Source of the DNA: Flavobacterium zhairuonense
GTDB taxonomy: Bacteria; Bacteroidota; Bacteroidia; Flavobacteriales; Flavobacteriaceae
Assembly: GCF_004352915.1 (NCBI RefSeq)
Contig: NZ_SJSY01000076.1
Span: forward strand, 186,001 to 250,000
Reading direction: 5' to 3'
Length of the DNA: 64,000 bases
Shown here: positions 26,723 through 34,865 of the stretch, piece by piece
How positions within the stretch are numbered: the first letter of the stretch is position 1
How the letters are laid out: every line of letters begins with the position of its first letter
Made by a program: the position numbers and the translations under genes
Notes under the pieces: generated by a model
Seen by the model: the letters and a program-made list of their open reading frames with translations, nothing else
The model's database searches: none
What the model was told of the DNA's origin: nothing

Positions 26723-28276
26723 ATGGATAAGATAAAAATACTTTGGGTCGATGATGAAATCGATCTTTTAAAGCCACATATATTATTTCTGGAGAAAAAA
26801 AATTATTCGGTAACAACCTGCAACAACGGTCTTGATGCAGTCGCTTTATTCGAAGAAGATAATTTTGACATTGTTTTTTTGGATGAAAACATGCCAGGAA
26901 TGAGCGGTTTGGAAACACTTTCTGAAATGAAAGAGAAAAAATCGGCAATTCCTATGATTATGATCACCAAAAGCGAGGAAGAATATATTATGGAAGAAGC
27001 AATTGGGTCTAAAATTGCCGATTACTTGATAAAACCTGTGAATCCGAATCAAATCCTGTTAAGTTTGAAGAAAAATCTAGAGGATTCAAGGTTGATTACT
27101 GAAAAAACCACACTCGATTATCAGAAAGAATTCCGAAAAATTTCAATGGAATTGGCAATGGTTAATTCTTATGAAGACTGGGTTGAATTGTATAAAAAAT
27201 TACTTTTTTGGGAACTAAAACTGGAAGACATCAACGACACGGCGATGATCGAAATTCTGGAATCTCAAAAAGTAGAGGCAAATTCGCAATTCGGAAAATA
27301 TATTGAACGAAATTATGAAGATTGGTTTGCTCCAAAAGCAGACAAACCTATTCAATCCAATACTTTATTCAAAGAATTGGTGGTTCCTGAAATCAAAAAG
27401 AAAGACAAACCTATACTTTTTGTGGTCATCGATAATCTTCGTTACGATCAGTGGAAATCTTTTGAAAGTGTTGTCTCAAATTATTACAAACTAGAAAAAG
27501 AAGTTCCATATTTCTCTATTCTTCCAACCGCTACTCAATATGCCAGAAATGCAATTTTCTCTGGTTTAATGCCTCTAGAAATGGAAAAACAATTCCCTGA
27601 ATATTGGAAAAATGATGTAGAAGATGGCGGGAAAAATCTTTATGAAGCCGAATTCCTTTCAGCACAATTAAAACGTTTAGGCTTAAATATTAAGGAAGAT
27701 TATTTCAAAATCACGAATTACGCTGGCGGAAAAAAACTGGCAGAAAACTTTAAAGCCTTAAAAGGAAATGATTTAGTAACTGTGGTTTACAATTTCGTTG
27801 ACATGCTTTCGCACGCTAAAACTGAAATGGAAGTCGTTAAAGAATTAGCTTCAGATGATAAGGCCTATCGTTCATTGACTTTGAGCTGGTTTAAAAACTC
27901 GCCTTTGTTAGAAATTATTCAACAGGCTCAGCTATTAGGTTTCAAACTGATTTTAACAACAGATCACGGAACAATAAATGTAAAAAATCCATCGAAAGTT
28001 GTTGGAGATAAAAATACAAGTCTAAATTTGCGTTACAAAACTGGGCGTAGTTTGACATACGAACAAAAAGATGTTTATGTGGTAAAAGAGCCAAAAACAA
28101 TTGGCTTGCCTGCCATAAACATGAGCAGTTCGTTTATTTTCGCTAAAAATGATTTCTTTTTGGCCTATGTAAACAACTACAATCATTATGTGAGTTATTA
28201 CAAAAACACCTATCAACATGGCGGAATTTCATTGGAAGAAATGATTATTCCGTTCTTGGTATTTAATCCTAAATAA
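26723..28276 (+). CDS. porX: T9SS response regulator PorX (receiver plus PglZ domain)
   Basis: A 517-residue two-component response regulator controlling type IX secretion. Receiver domain at 1-120: acidic pair D10/D11 in LWVDDE, phospho-acceptor D54 in VFLDENMPG, and the conserved Lys in DYLIKPVNP. The C-terminal two thirds form a PglZ (alkaline-phosphatase superfamily) domain with FVVIDNLRYDQW and ILTTDHG metal-ligand motifs. In characterised species PorX works with the kinase PorY and sigma factor SigP, neither of which lies here. PglZ in PorX was shown to be a nucleotide-oligomer-cleaving phosphodiesterase. It diverges from the HD-lpx block; no clear TAnnTTTG is seen before it. Confidence 0.96.
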   Translation: MDKIKILWVDDEIDLLKPHILFLEKKNYSVTTCNNGLDAVALFEEDNFDIVFLDENMPGMSGLETLSEMKEKKSAIPMIMITKSEEEYIMEEAIGSKIADYLIKPVNPNQILLSLKKNLEDSRLITEKTTLDYQKEFRKISMELAMVNSYEDWVELYKKLLFWELKLEDINDTAMIEILESQKVEANSQFGKYIERNYEDWFAPKADKPIQSNTLFKELVVPEIKKKDKPILFVVIDNLRYDQWKSFESVVSNYYKLEKEVPYFSILPTATQYARNAIFSGLMPLEMEKQFPEYWKNDVEDGGKNLYEAEFLSAQLKRLGLNIKEDYFKITNYAGGKKLAENFKALKGNDLVTVVYNFVDMLSHAKTEMEVVKELASDDKAYRSLTLSWFKNSPLLEIIQQAQLLGFKLILTTDHGTINVKNPSKVVGDKNTSLNLRYKTGRSLTYEQKDVYVVKEPKTIGLPAINMSSSFIFAKNDFFLAYVNNYNHYVSYYKNTYQHGGISLEEMIIPFLVFNPK

Positions 28277-28279
28277 AAA

Positions 28280-28340
28280 GTTTTCAGTCCCAGTTTTCAG
28301 TCGCAGTTAAGAACTGAAAACTGTGACTGCGACTGAGACT
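28280..28340. repeat. Palindromic cagt-word element
   Basis: The gap between porX and tsaE is filled by cagt-based words on the left and actg-based words on the right (actgtg, actgcg, actgag in a row). The perfect core is agttttcagt (28292-28301) against actgaaaact (28313-28322) with an 11-base loop. Related words follow mutS2 at about 33951-33978. Confidence 0.7.
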
Positions 28341-28356
28341 AAACAAAACAGTAAAA

Positions 28357-28764
28357 ATGAGCATCGTTTTTTCATTAGATCAAATTCAAGAAGTTGCAGA
28401 GCAGATTATTGCTTCAAATCCTAAAAAAATCATTCTTTTCAATGGAGAAATGGGTGTAGGAAAAACAACCTTGATTAAACAATTATGCAAAACTTTAGGA
28501 GTTGAAGATGCCACAAGCAGCCCAACTTTTTCTTTAGTAAACGAATATCAAACTTCTAACAATCAAACAGTTTACCATTTTGACTTTTACAGATTAAACA
28601 AAGAAACTGAAGCGCTTGACATGGGCGTTGACGATTATTTATATTCTGGAAACTGGTGCTTCATAGAATGGTCTGAAAAAATCGCCAATTTGCTTCCTGA
28701 AGAATATTCGACAATCAATATTGAATTATTGATAGATGGAAAACGACAACTTGAATTAGCATAA
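28357..28764 (+). CDS. tsaE: tRNA threonylcarbamoyladenosine biosynthesis ATPase TsaE
   Basis: A 135-residue P-loop ATPase needed with TsaB and TsaD for t6A37 modification of ANN-decoding tRNAs. Walker A is GEMGVGKTT at about 29-37; the conserved TSSPTFSLVNEY and HFDFYR motifs and the closing WCFIEWSEKI all match TsaE. Length is slightly below the usual 150. TsaC, which makes the threonylcarbamoyl-adenylate, is encoded at 41649-42269, so two steps of this pathway lie in the window at separate loci. It follows porX after a palindromic repeat and precedes a GNAT gene. Confidence 0.95.
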   Translation: MSIVFSLDQIQEVAEQIIASNPKKIILFNGEMGVGKTTLIKQLCKTLGVEDATSSPTFSLVNEYQTSNNQTVYHFDFYRLNKETEALDMGVDDYLYSGNWCFIEWSEKIANLLPEEYSTINIELLIDGKRQLELA

Positions 28765-28805
28765 AACTTTGAGAAGTTTTGCATTCTCTAAGAAATAAAA
28801 CAACA

Positions 28806-29279
28806 ATGAATACCTCAAAACAAGTAGAAATAATCCCCTTTTCTGCAGATTTAAAAGAACATATTAAAATCTTGAATATTGCTTGGCTAGAAAAATACTT
28901 CAGAGTTGAAGCCAAAGACAAAATCACGCTTTCTAATCCGCAAGAAGAAATTATTGATAAAGGCGGCATGATTTTCTATGCGCAATACAATAACGAAATT
29001 ATCGGAACGGCTTCATTATTAAAAATTAACGATTCTACTTTCGAATTAAGCAAAATGGCCGTTTCTGATAAAGCTCAAGGACTCGGAATTGGCAACAAAC
29101 TTCTTGAACATTGCATAAAAATTGCTAAAGAAAAAGATATAAAAACACTCTTTTTGTATTCAAATACTATTTTGCATCCAGCAATTCATTTGTACAAAAA
29201 ATTTGGTTTCGTCGAAATCCCTTTAGAGTCGGGCATTTACGAAAGAGCCGACATAAAAATGGAGAAAAAAATTTCTTAA
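28806..29279 (+). CDS. GNAT family N-acetyltransferase
   Basis: A 157-residue acetyl-CoA-dependent N-acetyltransferase. The acetyl-CoA-binding motif is visible in FELSKMAVSDKAQGLGIGNKLL (cut here to its key words: MAVSDKAQGLGIG), followed by the C-terminal NTILHPAIHLYKKFGFVEIP typical of GNATs acting on small molecules. The substrate is unknown. The frame opens 27 bp earlier at a TTG, but the ATG at 28806 is the better start, 41 bp after tsaE, so it could be co-transcribed with it. Confidence 0.9.
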   Translation: MNTSKQVEIIPFSADLKEHIKILNIAWLEKYFRVEAKDKITLSNPQEEIIDKGGMIFYAQYNNEIIGTASLLKINDSTFELSKMAVSDKAQGLGIGNKLLEHCIKIAKEKDIKTLFLYSNTILHPAIHLYKKFGFVEIPLESGIYERADIKMEKKIS

Positions 29280-29364
29280 CATTGCCATTGTAGTATTAGC
29301 AGAATTTTTGCATTAATTTTAAATCTTTTTGCGTAATTTGTACCTTTAATTTTTTGCACAACCC

Positions 29365-30564
29365 ATGTCAATCACGTTAACTCCATTTACAAAACAACAA
29401 TTAATCCCACAAGAAGAAAAACTTGAGATTGGTCGTTTTAAAAGAGAACTTTTCATAGGAATTCCGAAAGAAACTAGCTATCAGGAACGTCGTATATGTC
29501 TAACTCCTGATGCTGTAAACTCACTTACTTATGAAGGACACAGAGTAATGATTGAATCTGGTGCAGGCGAAAGTTCGAGCTATACTGATAAAGAATATGC
29601 TGATGCCGGCGCCGAAATTACAAAAGATACCAAAAGAGTTTTTGGCTGTCCGTTTTTATTAAAAGTAGAACCGCCTACTTTAGCTGAAATTGAAATGATT
29701 AATCCTGAAACGGTGATTATTTCAGCTATTCAGCTTAAAACCAAAAAGAAAGCGTACTTCGAAGCTTTGGCACAAAAGAAAATCACAGCATTAGCTTTTG
29801 AATATATTAAAGATGAAGATGGATCATATCCAGCAGTAAAATCCTTAAGCGAAATTGCTGGAACTGCCTCAATTCTTATTGCCGCCGAATTAATGATTAC
29901 TGACGAATTTGGAAAAGGACTTTTGTTTGGGAATATAACTGGGGTTCCTCCTACCGAAGTTGTGATTCTTGGAGCTGGAACTGTTGGTGAATTTGCCGCT
30001 AAAACGGCAATTGGACTTGGCGCAAACGTAAAAGTTTTTGATAATTCAATTACAAAATTGCGACGTTTGCAAAACAATTTAAACCAAAGAATTTTCACTT
30101 CAACAATCCAGCAAAAAGGTTTATTGAAAGCTTTACGCCGTTGTGATGTAGCGATTGGAGCGATGCGAGGAAAAGAACGTTGCCCGATTGTAGTAACCGA
30201 AACTATGGTCGAGCACATGAAAAAAGGTGCCGTAATTGTAGATGTCAGTATTGATACAGGTGGCTGTTTCGAAAGCTCTGAAGTAACGACACATGAAAAA
30301 CCGACCTTTATTAAAAACAATGTTTTACACTATTGCGTACCAAATATCCCTTCTCGATATTCCAAAACTGCCTCATTATCAATAAGTAACATTTTAACTC
30401 CTTATCTTCATCAGATAGCCGAAGATGGTGGTTTAGAAAGTGCTATTCGATGCAATAAAGGCCTTAAAAACGGAATTTATTTGTACCACGGAATCCTTAC
30501 AAACAAAGCCATTGGTGATTGGTTTGATTTGCCAGACAACGATATTAATTTACTTGTTTTTTAA
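29365..30564 (+). CDS. ald: Alanine dehydrogenase
   Basis: A 399-residue NAD-dependent alanine dehydrogenase interconverting L-alanine and pyruvate plus ammonia. The N-terminal domain has the family blocks IGIPKETSYQERRICLTP and ESGAGESSSYTD; the Rossmann domain has VVILGAGTVGEFAAKTA; and VIVDVSIDTGGCFESSE carries the catalytic-region Asp. It has a 25-residue N-terminal extension compared with the 370-residue classic enzyme and a divergent C-terminal part, as is usual for the Bacteroidota form. Saccharopine dehydrogenase is a relative but fits less well. It is followed by a DUF4258-like gene with its own promoter. Confidence 0.92.
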   Translation: MSITLTPFTKQQLIPQEEKLEIGRFKRELFIGIPKETSYQERRICLTPDAVNSLTYEGHRVMIESGAGESSSYTDKEYADAGAEITKDTKRVFGCPFLLKVEPPTLAEIEMINPETVIISAIQLKTKKKAYFEALAQKKITALAFEYIKDEDGSYPAVKSLSEIAGTASILIAAELMITDEFGKGLLFGNITGVPPTEVVILGAGTVGEFAAKTAIGLGANVKVFDNSITKLRRLQNNLNQRIFTSTIQQKGLLKALRRCDVAIGAMRGKERCPIVVTETMVEHMKKGAVIVDVSIDTGGCFESSEVTTHEKPTFIKNNVLHYCVPNIPSRYSKTASLSISNILTPYLHQIAEDGGLESAIRCNKGLKNGIYLYHGILTNKAIGDWFDLPDNDINLLVF

Positions 30565-30585
30565 AGGAACTTTAGTGTACCTTTG
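30554..30585 (+). promoter_or_regulatory. Bacteroidota-type promoter of the DUF4258-like gene
   Basis: TTG at 30554-30556, a 21-bp spacer, then TACCTTTG at 30578-30585, a full match to TTG-N17-23-TAnnTTTG. It begins inside the last codons of ald and lies 15 bp before the ATG. Confidence 0.65.
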
Positions 30586-30600
30586 CAAAAATTTTATTTC

Positions 30601-30987
30601 ATGAAGTTCGTACACCGTTTTGCATATTATCTTATTGGCCTTGTATTAGGATGTTTTATCGTATCAGGATTTTTTATTGGAAAAGATACGCGTTGCAATT
30701 ATTTCCCAAATGCCAGAGTTTTAAATAATCTGAGAACAAAACCTTTTCAATATTCAGACAAAGCTGTTCAAACCTTAAACGAAAAATGGGTCGACACTGC
30801 AGATGTAAAAAACACGTTGACTTACGGAGATGTTGATTTTGACCAAAGTAATATCCCATATAAAAAAGGAAAGCTTTATATCATTGAAGGAAAAACAGTA
30901 AAAAATCAGGAAATCATTCTAAAAGTGGTTAATTATGAAAATAAAGCTGTTTTAGAAGACATTATCAAAAAAGAAACTGAAAAATAG
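30601..30987 (+). CDS. DUF4258-like membrane-anchored protein
   Basis: A 128-residue protein with one N-terminal membrane helix (about residues 8-25; YYLIGLVLGCFIVSGFFIG) and a soluble part of about 100 residues facing the periplasm. The order LTYGDVDFDQSNIPYKKGKL, YIIEGKT and EIILKVVNYENKA resembles DUF4258 domains, which are small and uncharacterised. The frame opens at an upstream TTG (30583), but that codon is part of the -7 promoter element, so the ATG at 30601 is the start. It ends 13 bp from the convergent ung gene. Confidence 0.8.
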   Translation: MKFVHRFAYYLIGLVLGCFIVSGFFIGKDTRCNYFPNARVLNNLRTKPFQYSDKAVQTLNEKWVDTADVKNTLTYGDVDFDQSNIPYKKGKLYIIEGKTVKNQEIILKVVNYENKAVLEDIIKKETEK

Positions 30988-31000
30988 TTTCCCTCAAATA

Positions 31001-31672
31001 TTAAAACCACTCTATTTCTTTAATTTTCTTTGATTTTAGAAAAGCATTCGTTTGGCTGAAATGTTTGTTTCCAAACCACTTTCCTTGATTAGCACTCATT
31101 GGTGAAGGATGTCCAGATTCTAAAACATAATGTTTTGAACGATCAATCTTTAGCCCTTTTTTCTGAGCAAAACTGCCCCATAAAAGAAAAACAACATTTT
31201 CTTTCTGGTCAGAAATTGTCTGGATAACGGCATCAGTAAAAACATTCCACTTTAGATGTTTATGGCTATTTGGGCTATCTTTTCGCACGGTCAAAGAGGC
31301 ATTTAAAAGCAATACACCTTGCTGTGCCCATTTTTCAAGATTTCCTGAAGTTGGCATAAAAATCGAATCAAAATCGGTATTTATTTCTCTGAAAATATTG
31401 CGAAGCGAGGGCGGGATTTTGATATTATCATTTACAGAAAAGCTCAAACCATTGGCTTCTCCTTCTCCATGATAAGGATCTTGGCCAATAATTACAATTT
31501 TCAAGTCTGAAAAACTACAATTATTAAAGGCGGAGAAAATCAATTCGGCTGGCGGATAGCAGGTGTGTGTTTTGTACTCTATATCTAACGCGTCCATCAA
31601 ATCCCTAAAATAAGGTTTCTGAATTTCGTCTTCCAAAACAGTTTGCCAATCTTGAGATAAATTAATTTTCAT
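31001..31672 (-). CDS. ung: Uracil-DNA glycosylase, family 1
   Basis: A 223-residue base-excision repair enzyme that removes uracil from DNA. The water-activating loop is GQDPYHGEGEANGLSFSV (catalytic Asp in GQDPYH) and the minor-groove-reading loop is HPSPMSANQGKW with its catalytic His. VFLLWGSFAQKKG is also conserved. Length matches the family. It is transcribed leftward, converging on the DUF4258-like gene and diverging from mutS2 with a 110-bp gap. Confidence 0.97.
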   Translation of the reverse strand: MKINLSQDWQTVLEDEIQKPYFRDLMDALDIEYKTHTCYPPAELIFSAFNNCSFSDLKIVIIGQDPYHGEGEANGLSFSVNDNIKIPPSLRNIFREINTDFDSIFMPTSGNLEKWAQQGVLLLNASLTVRKDSPNSHKHLKWNVFTDAVIQTISDQKENVVFLLWGSFAQKKGLKIDRSKHYVLESGHPSPMSANQGKWFGNKHFSQTNAFLKSKKIKEIEWF

Positions 31673-31750
31673 TTTTAAAATTTTATTACAAATTACGCAA
31701 AGTTTTCTTCAAAGTGCCAACAAATAATGCATTTTAGTTTCAAAACTTTG

Positions 31751-31758
31751 TAACTTTG
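31751..31758 (+). promoter_or_regulatory. Putative -7 element of mutS2 promoter
   Basis: TAACTTTG matches TAnnTTTG exactly and ends 24 bp before the mutS2 ATG at 31783. It overlaps a TTG that could be misread as an upstream start. No clear -33 TTG at the right spacing. Confidence 0.45.
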
Positions 31759-31782
31759 AAATCTTACAACTTACGATATATA

Positions 31783-33948
31783 ATGGTATCTATTACAGAA
31801 AAAACATTACAAGATTTACAATTTCCAACCGTACTTGAAACCATTTCAGATGGTTGCAATACTGATATTGGAAAAGAAAAGGCTTTACAAATAAAACCAT
31901 TTAGAGACAAAGAAGAGCTAATGCAGTCGCTGATGCAGACATCAGAATATGTTTCTTCTTTTCAAAATAACAACGCCATTCCGAATCATGGATTTGACGC
32001 TATTACGCATGAAATTAAATTTTTAGCAATTGAAGACAGCTTTCTTGAAGTAGGAAGTTTTAGAAAAATTGCCAATCTTTCTGCAACCACAAATGTATTG
32101 TTGCATTTCTTGAAAAAATTCAATGATTATTATCCAAACTTAAATGCCAGAGCTTCTCGTGTTGAGTTGACCAAAGACATCATTACCGCAATTGATACAA
32201 TTGTTGATAAATATGGAGAAATCAAAGACAATGCATCACCTGCCTTAGCTGGAATTCGCCAAAATATGAATTTGGTTCGAGGAAAAGTAAACCAAAGTTT
32301 TGGTGTTGCCTTAACTCAATACAATGGTCTAGGATATTTGGATGATATTAAGGAAAGTTTTGTGCAAAACCGCAGGGTTTTAGCGGTTTTAGCTATGTAT
32401 CGCCGAAAAGTAAAAGGATCAATTTTAGGAAGTTCGAAAACTGGAAGCATTGCATATATCGAACCTGAAGCTACTTTGAAATATTCTAGAGAATTAGCTA
32501 ATTTAGAATATGAAGAGAAAGAAGAAATTACAAGAATTCTAAAGAATTTATCGAATGTAATTCGCCCGTATCTCCCTTTATTAATTGAATATCAAGACTT
32601 TTTGAGCGACATTGATGTGGTTGCTGGAAAAGCTAAATATGCAAACCGAATCAACGGAATTTTGCCAACAATTACTGAAGAAAGAAGATTGTTTTTTAGA
32701 GAAGCCTATCACCCAATTTTGTATTTAAACAACAAACAGAAAAAGGAAGTTACGCATCCACAAACAATTGAGCTAAAACAAGAAAACCGAATTATCGTAA
32801 TTTCTGGACCAAACGCTGGAGGAAAAACTATTTCCTTAAAAACAGTTGGTTTGTTGCAATTAATGTTGCAATCAGGAATTTTAATTCCGGTTCACGAAAG
32901 AAGTGAAACTTTCTTGTTTGACAGAATCCTAACCGACATCGGAGACAATCAATCAATTGAAAATCACTTAAGTACATACAGCTACCGATTAAAAAACATG
33001 AATTATTTCTTGAAGAAATGCAATAGAAAAACCATGTTTTTAATTGACGAATTTGGTACAGGTTCTGATCCAGAACTTGGTGGAGCTTTGGCTGAAATTT
33101 TCTTGGAAGAATTTTACCATCGTGAAGCTTTCGGAATTATCACGACGCATTATTCCAATTTAAAAATTCTTGCCAACGAATTGCCATACGCAACAAATGC
33201 CAATATGATGTTCGACGAAAAATCTCTCGAACCAATGTATAAATTGGCTTTGGGACAGGCAGGAAGTTCGTTTACTTTTGAGGTTGCTCAAAAAAATGGA
33301 ATTCCGTTTGGACTGATCAATCGTGCGAAAAAGAAAATCGAAGTTGGAAAAGTTCGTTTTGACAAAACCATCGCAACACTTCAAAAAGAGCGATCAAAAC
33401 TGGAAAAAACTTCTTTGAATTTAAAAGAAGAAGAAACCAGAGCGCGCGAGGAAAGCAAAAAGATGGAAAACATCAATACTAAAATCCAACAAAAATTAGA
33501 AAGCTATCAGGAATTGTACGACAGCAATCAGAAGATTATATATATAGGACAAAAAATTGATGATATTGCCGAGAAGTATTTCAACAACAAAAACAAAAAA
33601 GAACTAATTGGCGAATTTTTGAAAATTGTTGAGATAGAAAATTCAAAACGTAAAAAAGCAACACCAAAAGAAGTCAAAGCAAAAGTTGAAAAACAAAAAG
33701 AAATTATTGCTGAAGTTCAGGTAAAAGTTGAAGAAATTCGAAAAGAGAAAAAAGAGAAAAAACTTAAACCTGTTGTAGAAAAACCAAAACCAATTTTAAA
33801 AGTTGGCGACCGAGTAAGAATGCTTGACGGAAGATCTGTTGGAAGTATTGATTCAATCGAAAAAAATAAAGCAACAGTTAATTATGGAATTTTTACTTCG
33901 AAAGTAAGTTTGGATGAATTGGAATTGGTTGAAGCTGTTAAAAAATAG
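31783..33948 (+). CDS. mutS2: MutS2-type DNA-binding ATPase (no Smr domain seen)
   Basis: A 721-residue MutS-family protein of the MutS2 branch, lacking the mismatch-recognition domain I. It begins with the helical core and clamp, then the ATPase with Walker A SGPNAGGKTISLKT and Walker B FLIDEFGTGSDPELGGAL. A long Lys/Glu-rich coiled coil (about 530-680) follows and the protein ends with a small KOW-like module (VGDRVRMLDGRSVGSIDSIE). Classical MutS2 proteins end in an Smr endonuclease domain of about 75 residues, and none is present here. MutS2 acts in recombination control or ribosome rescue in other bacteria; which one applies is unknown. Confidence 0.88.
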   Translation: MVSITEKTLQDLQFPTVLETISDGCNTDIGKEKALQIKPFRDKEELMQSLMQTSEYVSSFQNNNAIPNHGFDAITHEIKFLAIEDSFLEVGSFRKIANLSATTNVLLHFLKKFNDYYPNLNARASRVELTKDIITAIDTIVDKYGEIKDNASPALAGIRQNMNLVRGKVNQSFGVALTQYNGLGYLDDIKESFVQNRRVLAVLAMYRRKVKGSILGSSKTGSIAYIEPEATLKYSRELANLEYEEKEEITRILKNLSNVIRPYLPLLIEYQDFLSDIDVVAGKAKYANRINGILPTITEERRLFFREAYHPILYLNNKQKKEVTHPQTIELKQENRIIVISGPNAGGKTISLKTVGLLQLMLQSGILIPVHERSETFLFDRILTDIGDNQSIENHLSTYSYRLKNMNYFLKKCNRKTMFLIDEFGTGSDPELGGALAEIFLEEFYHREAFGIITTHYSNLKILANELPYATNANMMFDEKSLEPMYKLALGQAGSSFTFEVAQKNGIPFGLINRAKKKIEVGKVRFDKTIATLQKERSKLEKTSLNLKEEETRAREESKKMENINTKIQQKLESYQELYDSNQKIIYIGQKIDDIAEKYFNNKNKKELIGEFLKIVEIENSKRKKATPKEVKAKVEKQKEIIAEVQVKVEEIRKEKKEKKLKPVVEKPKPILKVGDRVRMLDGRSVGSIDSIEKNKATVNYGIFTSKVSLDELELVEAVKK

Positions 33949-34168
33949 GTTTTCAGTCGCAGTCACAGTTTTTAGTCTTAAAAATTGACATAAAAAACAG
34001 TTAAACTAAAATAAAGCGATTTAATAGACGTTTTTATTTTTAAAGCAAAATAAGATTGTCTTTTTCTAAAATTCGATTAAAATCAATTTATGAAGGCCAT
34101 TTTTAATTTGTTATTTTGATAAAAATCAAAAAATCAATAGATAAAATTAATTCTTTAAATCTATAGAG

Positions 34169-34197
34169 CTTTGTCAAAGTTTGAAACTTTGACAAAG
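34169..34197. repeat. Perfect 14-bp palindrome before the DCC-family gene
   Basis: ctttgtcaaagttt (34169-34182) and its exact complement aaactttgacaaag (34184-34197) surround one base. A T-run follows on the plus strand, so it could also act as a terminator. It ends 21 bp before the ATG of the DCC-family gene. The rest of the 33949-34218 gap is AT-rich, with cagt words just after mutS2. Confidence 0.7.
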
Positions 34198-34218
34198 TTT
34201 TTACTTTAAAACTATAAA

Positions 34219-34632
34219 ATGGAAAGCCTTCCAAATAATAAAAAAATAGTTCTTTTTGACGGAGTTTGCAATCTCTGCAGTTCTGCGGTACAATTTATTA
34301 TCAAACACGATAAAAAAGATATTTTCAGATTTGTCGCATTGCAATCTGATTTAGGAATTTCCATTTGCAAACATTTAGGAATCAGTTTTTCTAAAATGGA
34401 CAGCATAATTATGTATAATCCTGGAACAGCTTATTTTTATAAATCTTCTGCTGTGATCGAAATAGCCAAAAATTTTGGTGGTGTTTGGAAATTGACGCCA
34501 ATTTTTAGAATTGTTCCTATTTTCATCAGCGATAGAATTTATGATTATGTTGCAAAAAACAGATACAACTGGTACGGCAAGAAAGAAAGCTGTATGATTC
34601 CTACTCCAGAATTGAAATCCAAGTTTTTGTAA
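34219..34632 (+). CDS. DCC family thiol-disulfide oxidoreductase-like protein (DUF393)
   Basis: A 137-residue protein with the family hallmark DxxCxxC near its start: FDGVCNLC with C17 and C20. The rest (FIIKHDKKDIFRFVALQSD, YFYKSSAVIEIAKNFGG, DYVAKNRYNWYGKKESCMIP) fits the DCC/DUF393 family, predicted thioredoxin-fold thiol oxidoreductases of the cytoplasm. No partner is evident. It converges on ettA; the two share a terminator-type hairpin at 34804-34844 and a large inverted repeat lies between them. Confidence 0.9.
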   Translation: MESLPNNKKIVLFDGVCNLCSSAVQFIIKHDKKDIFRFVALQSDLGISICKHLGISFSKMDSIIMYNPGTAYFYKSSAVIEIAKNFGGVWKLTPIFRIVPIFISDRIYDYVAKNRYNWYGKKESCMIPTPELKSKFL

Positions 34633-34675
34633 AATTCCAAATTTTTAAATTCCAAACTCCAATTTAGCGCAATCT

Positions 34676-34775
34676 TGTCATTTCGACGAAGGAGAAATCA
34701 CATACGAAATTCCATAAAACAATTCTTCAATCTTTGTCGAGTTTCTAGTGTGATTTCTCCTTCGTCGAAATGACA
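34676..34775. repeat. Perfect 27-bp inverted repeat between convergent genes
   Basis: Arm 34676-34702 starts tgtcatttcgacgaagg and arm 34749-34775 ends ccttcgtcgaaatgaca; the two are exact reverse complements over 27 bp with a 46-bp centre. The words cgaaatgaca and gtgatttctcc recur in intergenic DNA of many Bacteroidota, by my recollection. Confidence 0.9.
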
Positions 34776-34803
34776 AACTTAAGGCAAAGAATTATAAAAA
34801 TAG

Positions 34804-34844
34804 AAAAATCCCAAATTCACAATAATTGGAATTTGGGATTTTTT
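34804..34844. terminator. Bidirectional terminator between the DCC gene and ettA
   Basis: Stem aaaaatcccaaattc (34804-34818) and gaatttgggatttttt (34829-34844), with A- and T-runs on the outer sides, so it can stop both convergent transcripts. It lies 22 bp from the ettA stop. Confidence 0.8.
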
Positions 34845-34865
34845 AAAATTGGAAATTAATTAAAG

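Noticed and set aside
29730..30320. A 196-codon minus-strand frame inside alanine dehydrogenase
   Set aside because: Antisense shadow of a conserved enzyme; composition is what reverse translation of ald gives.
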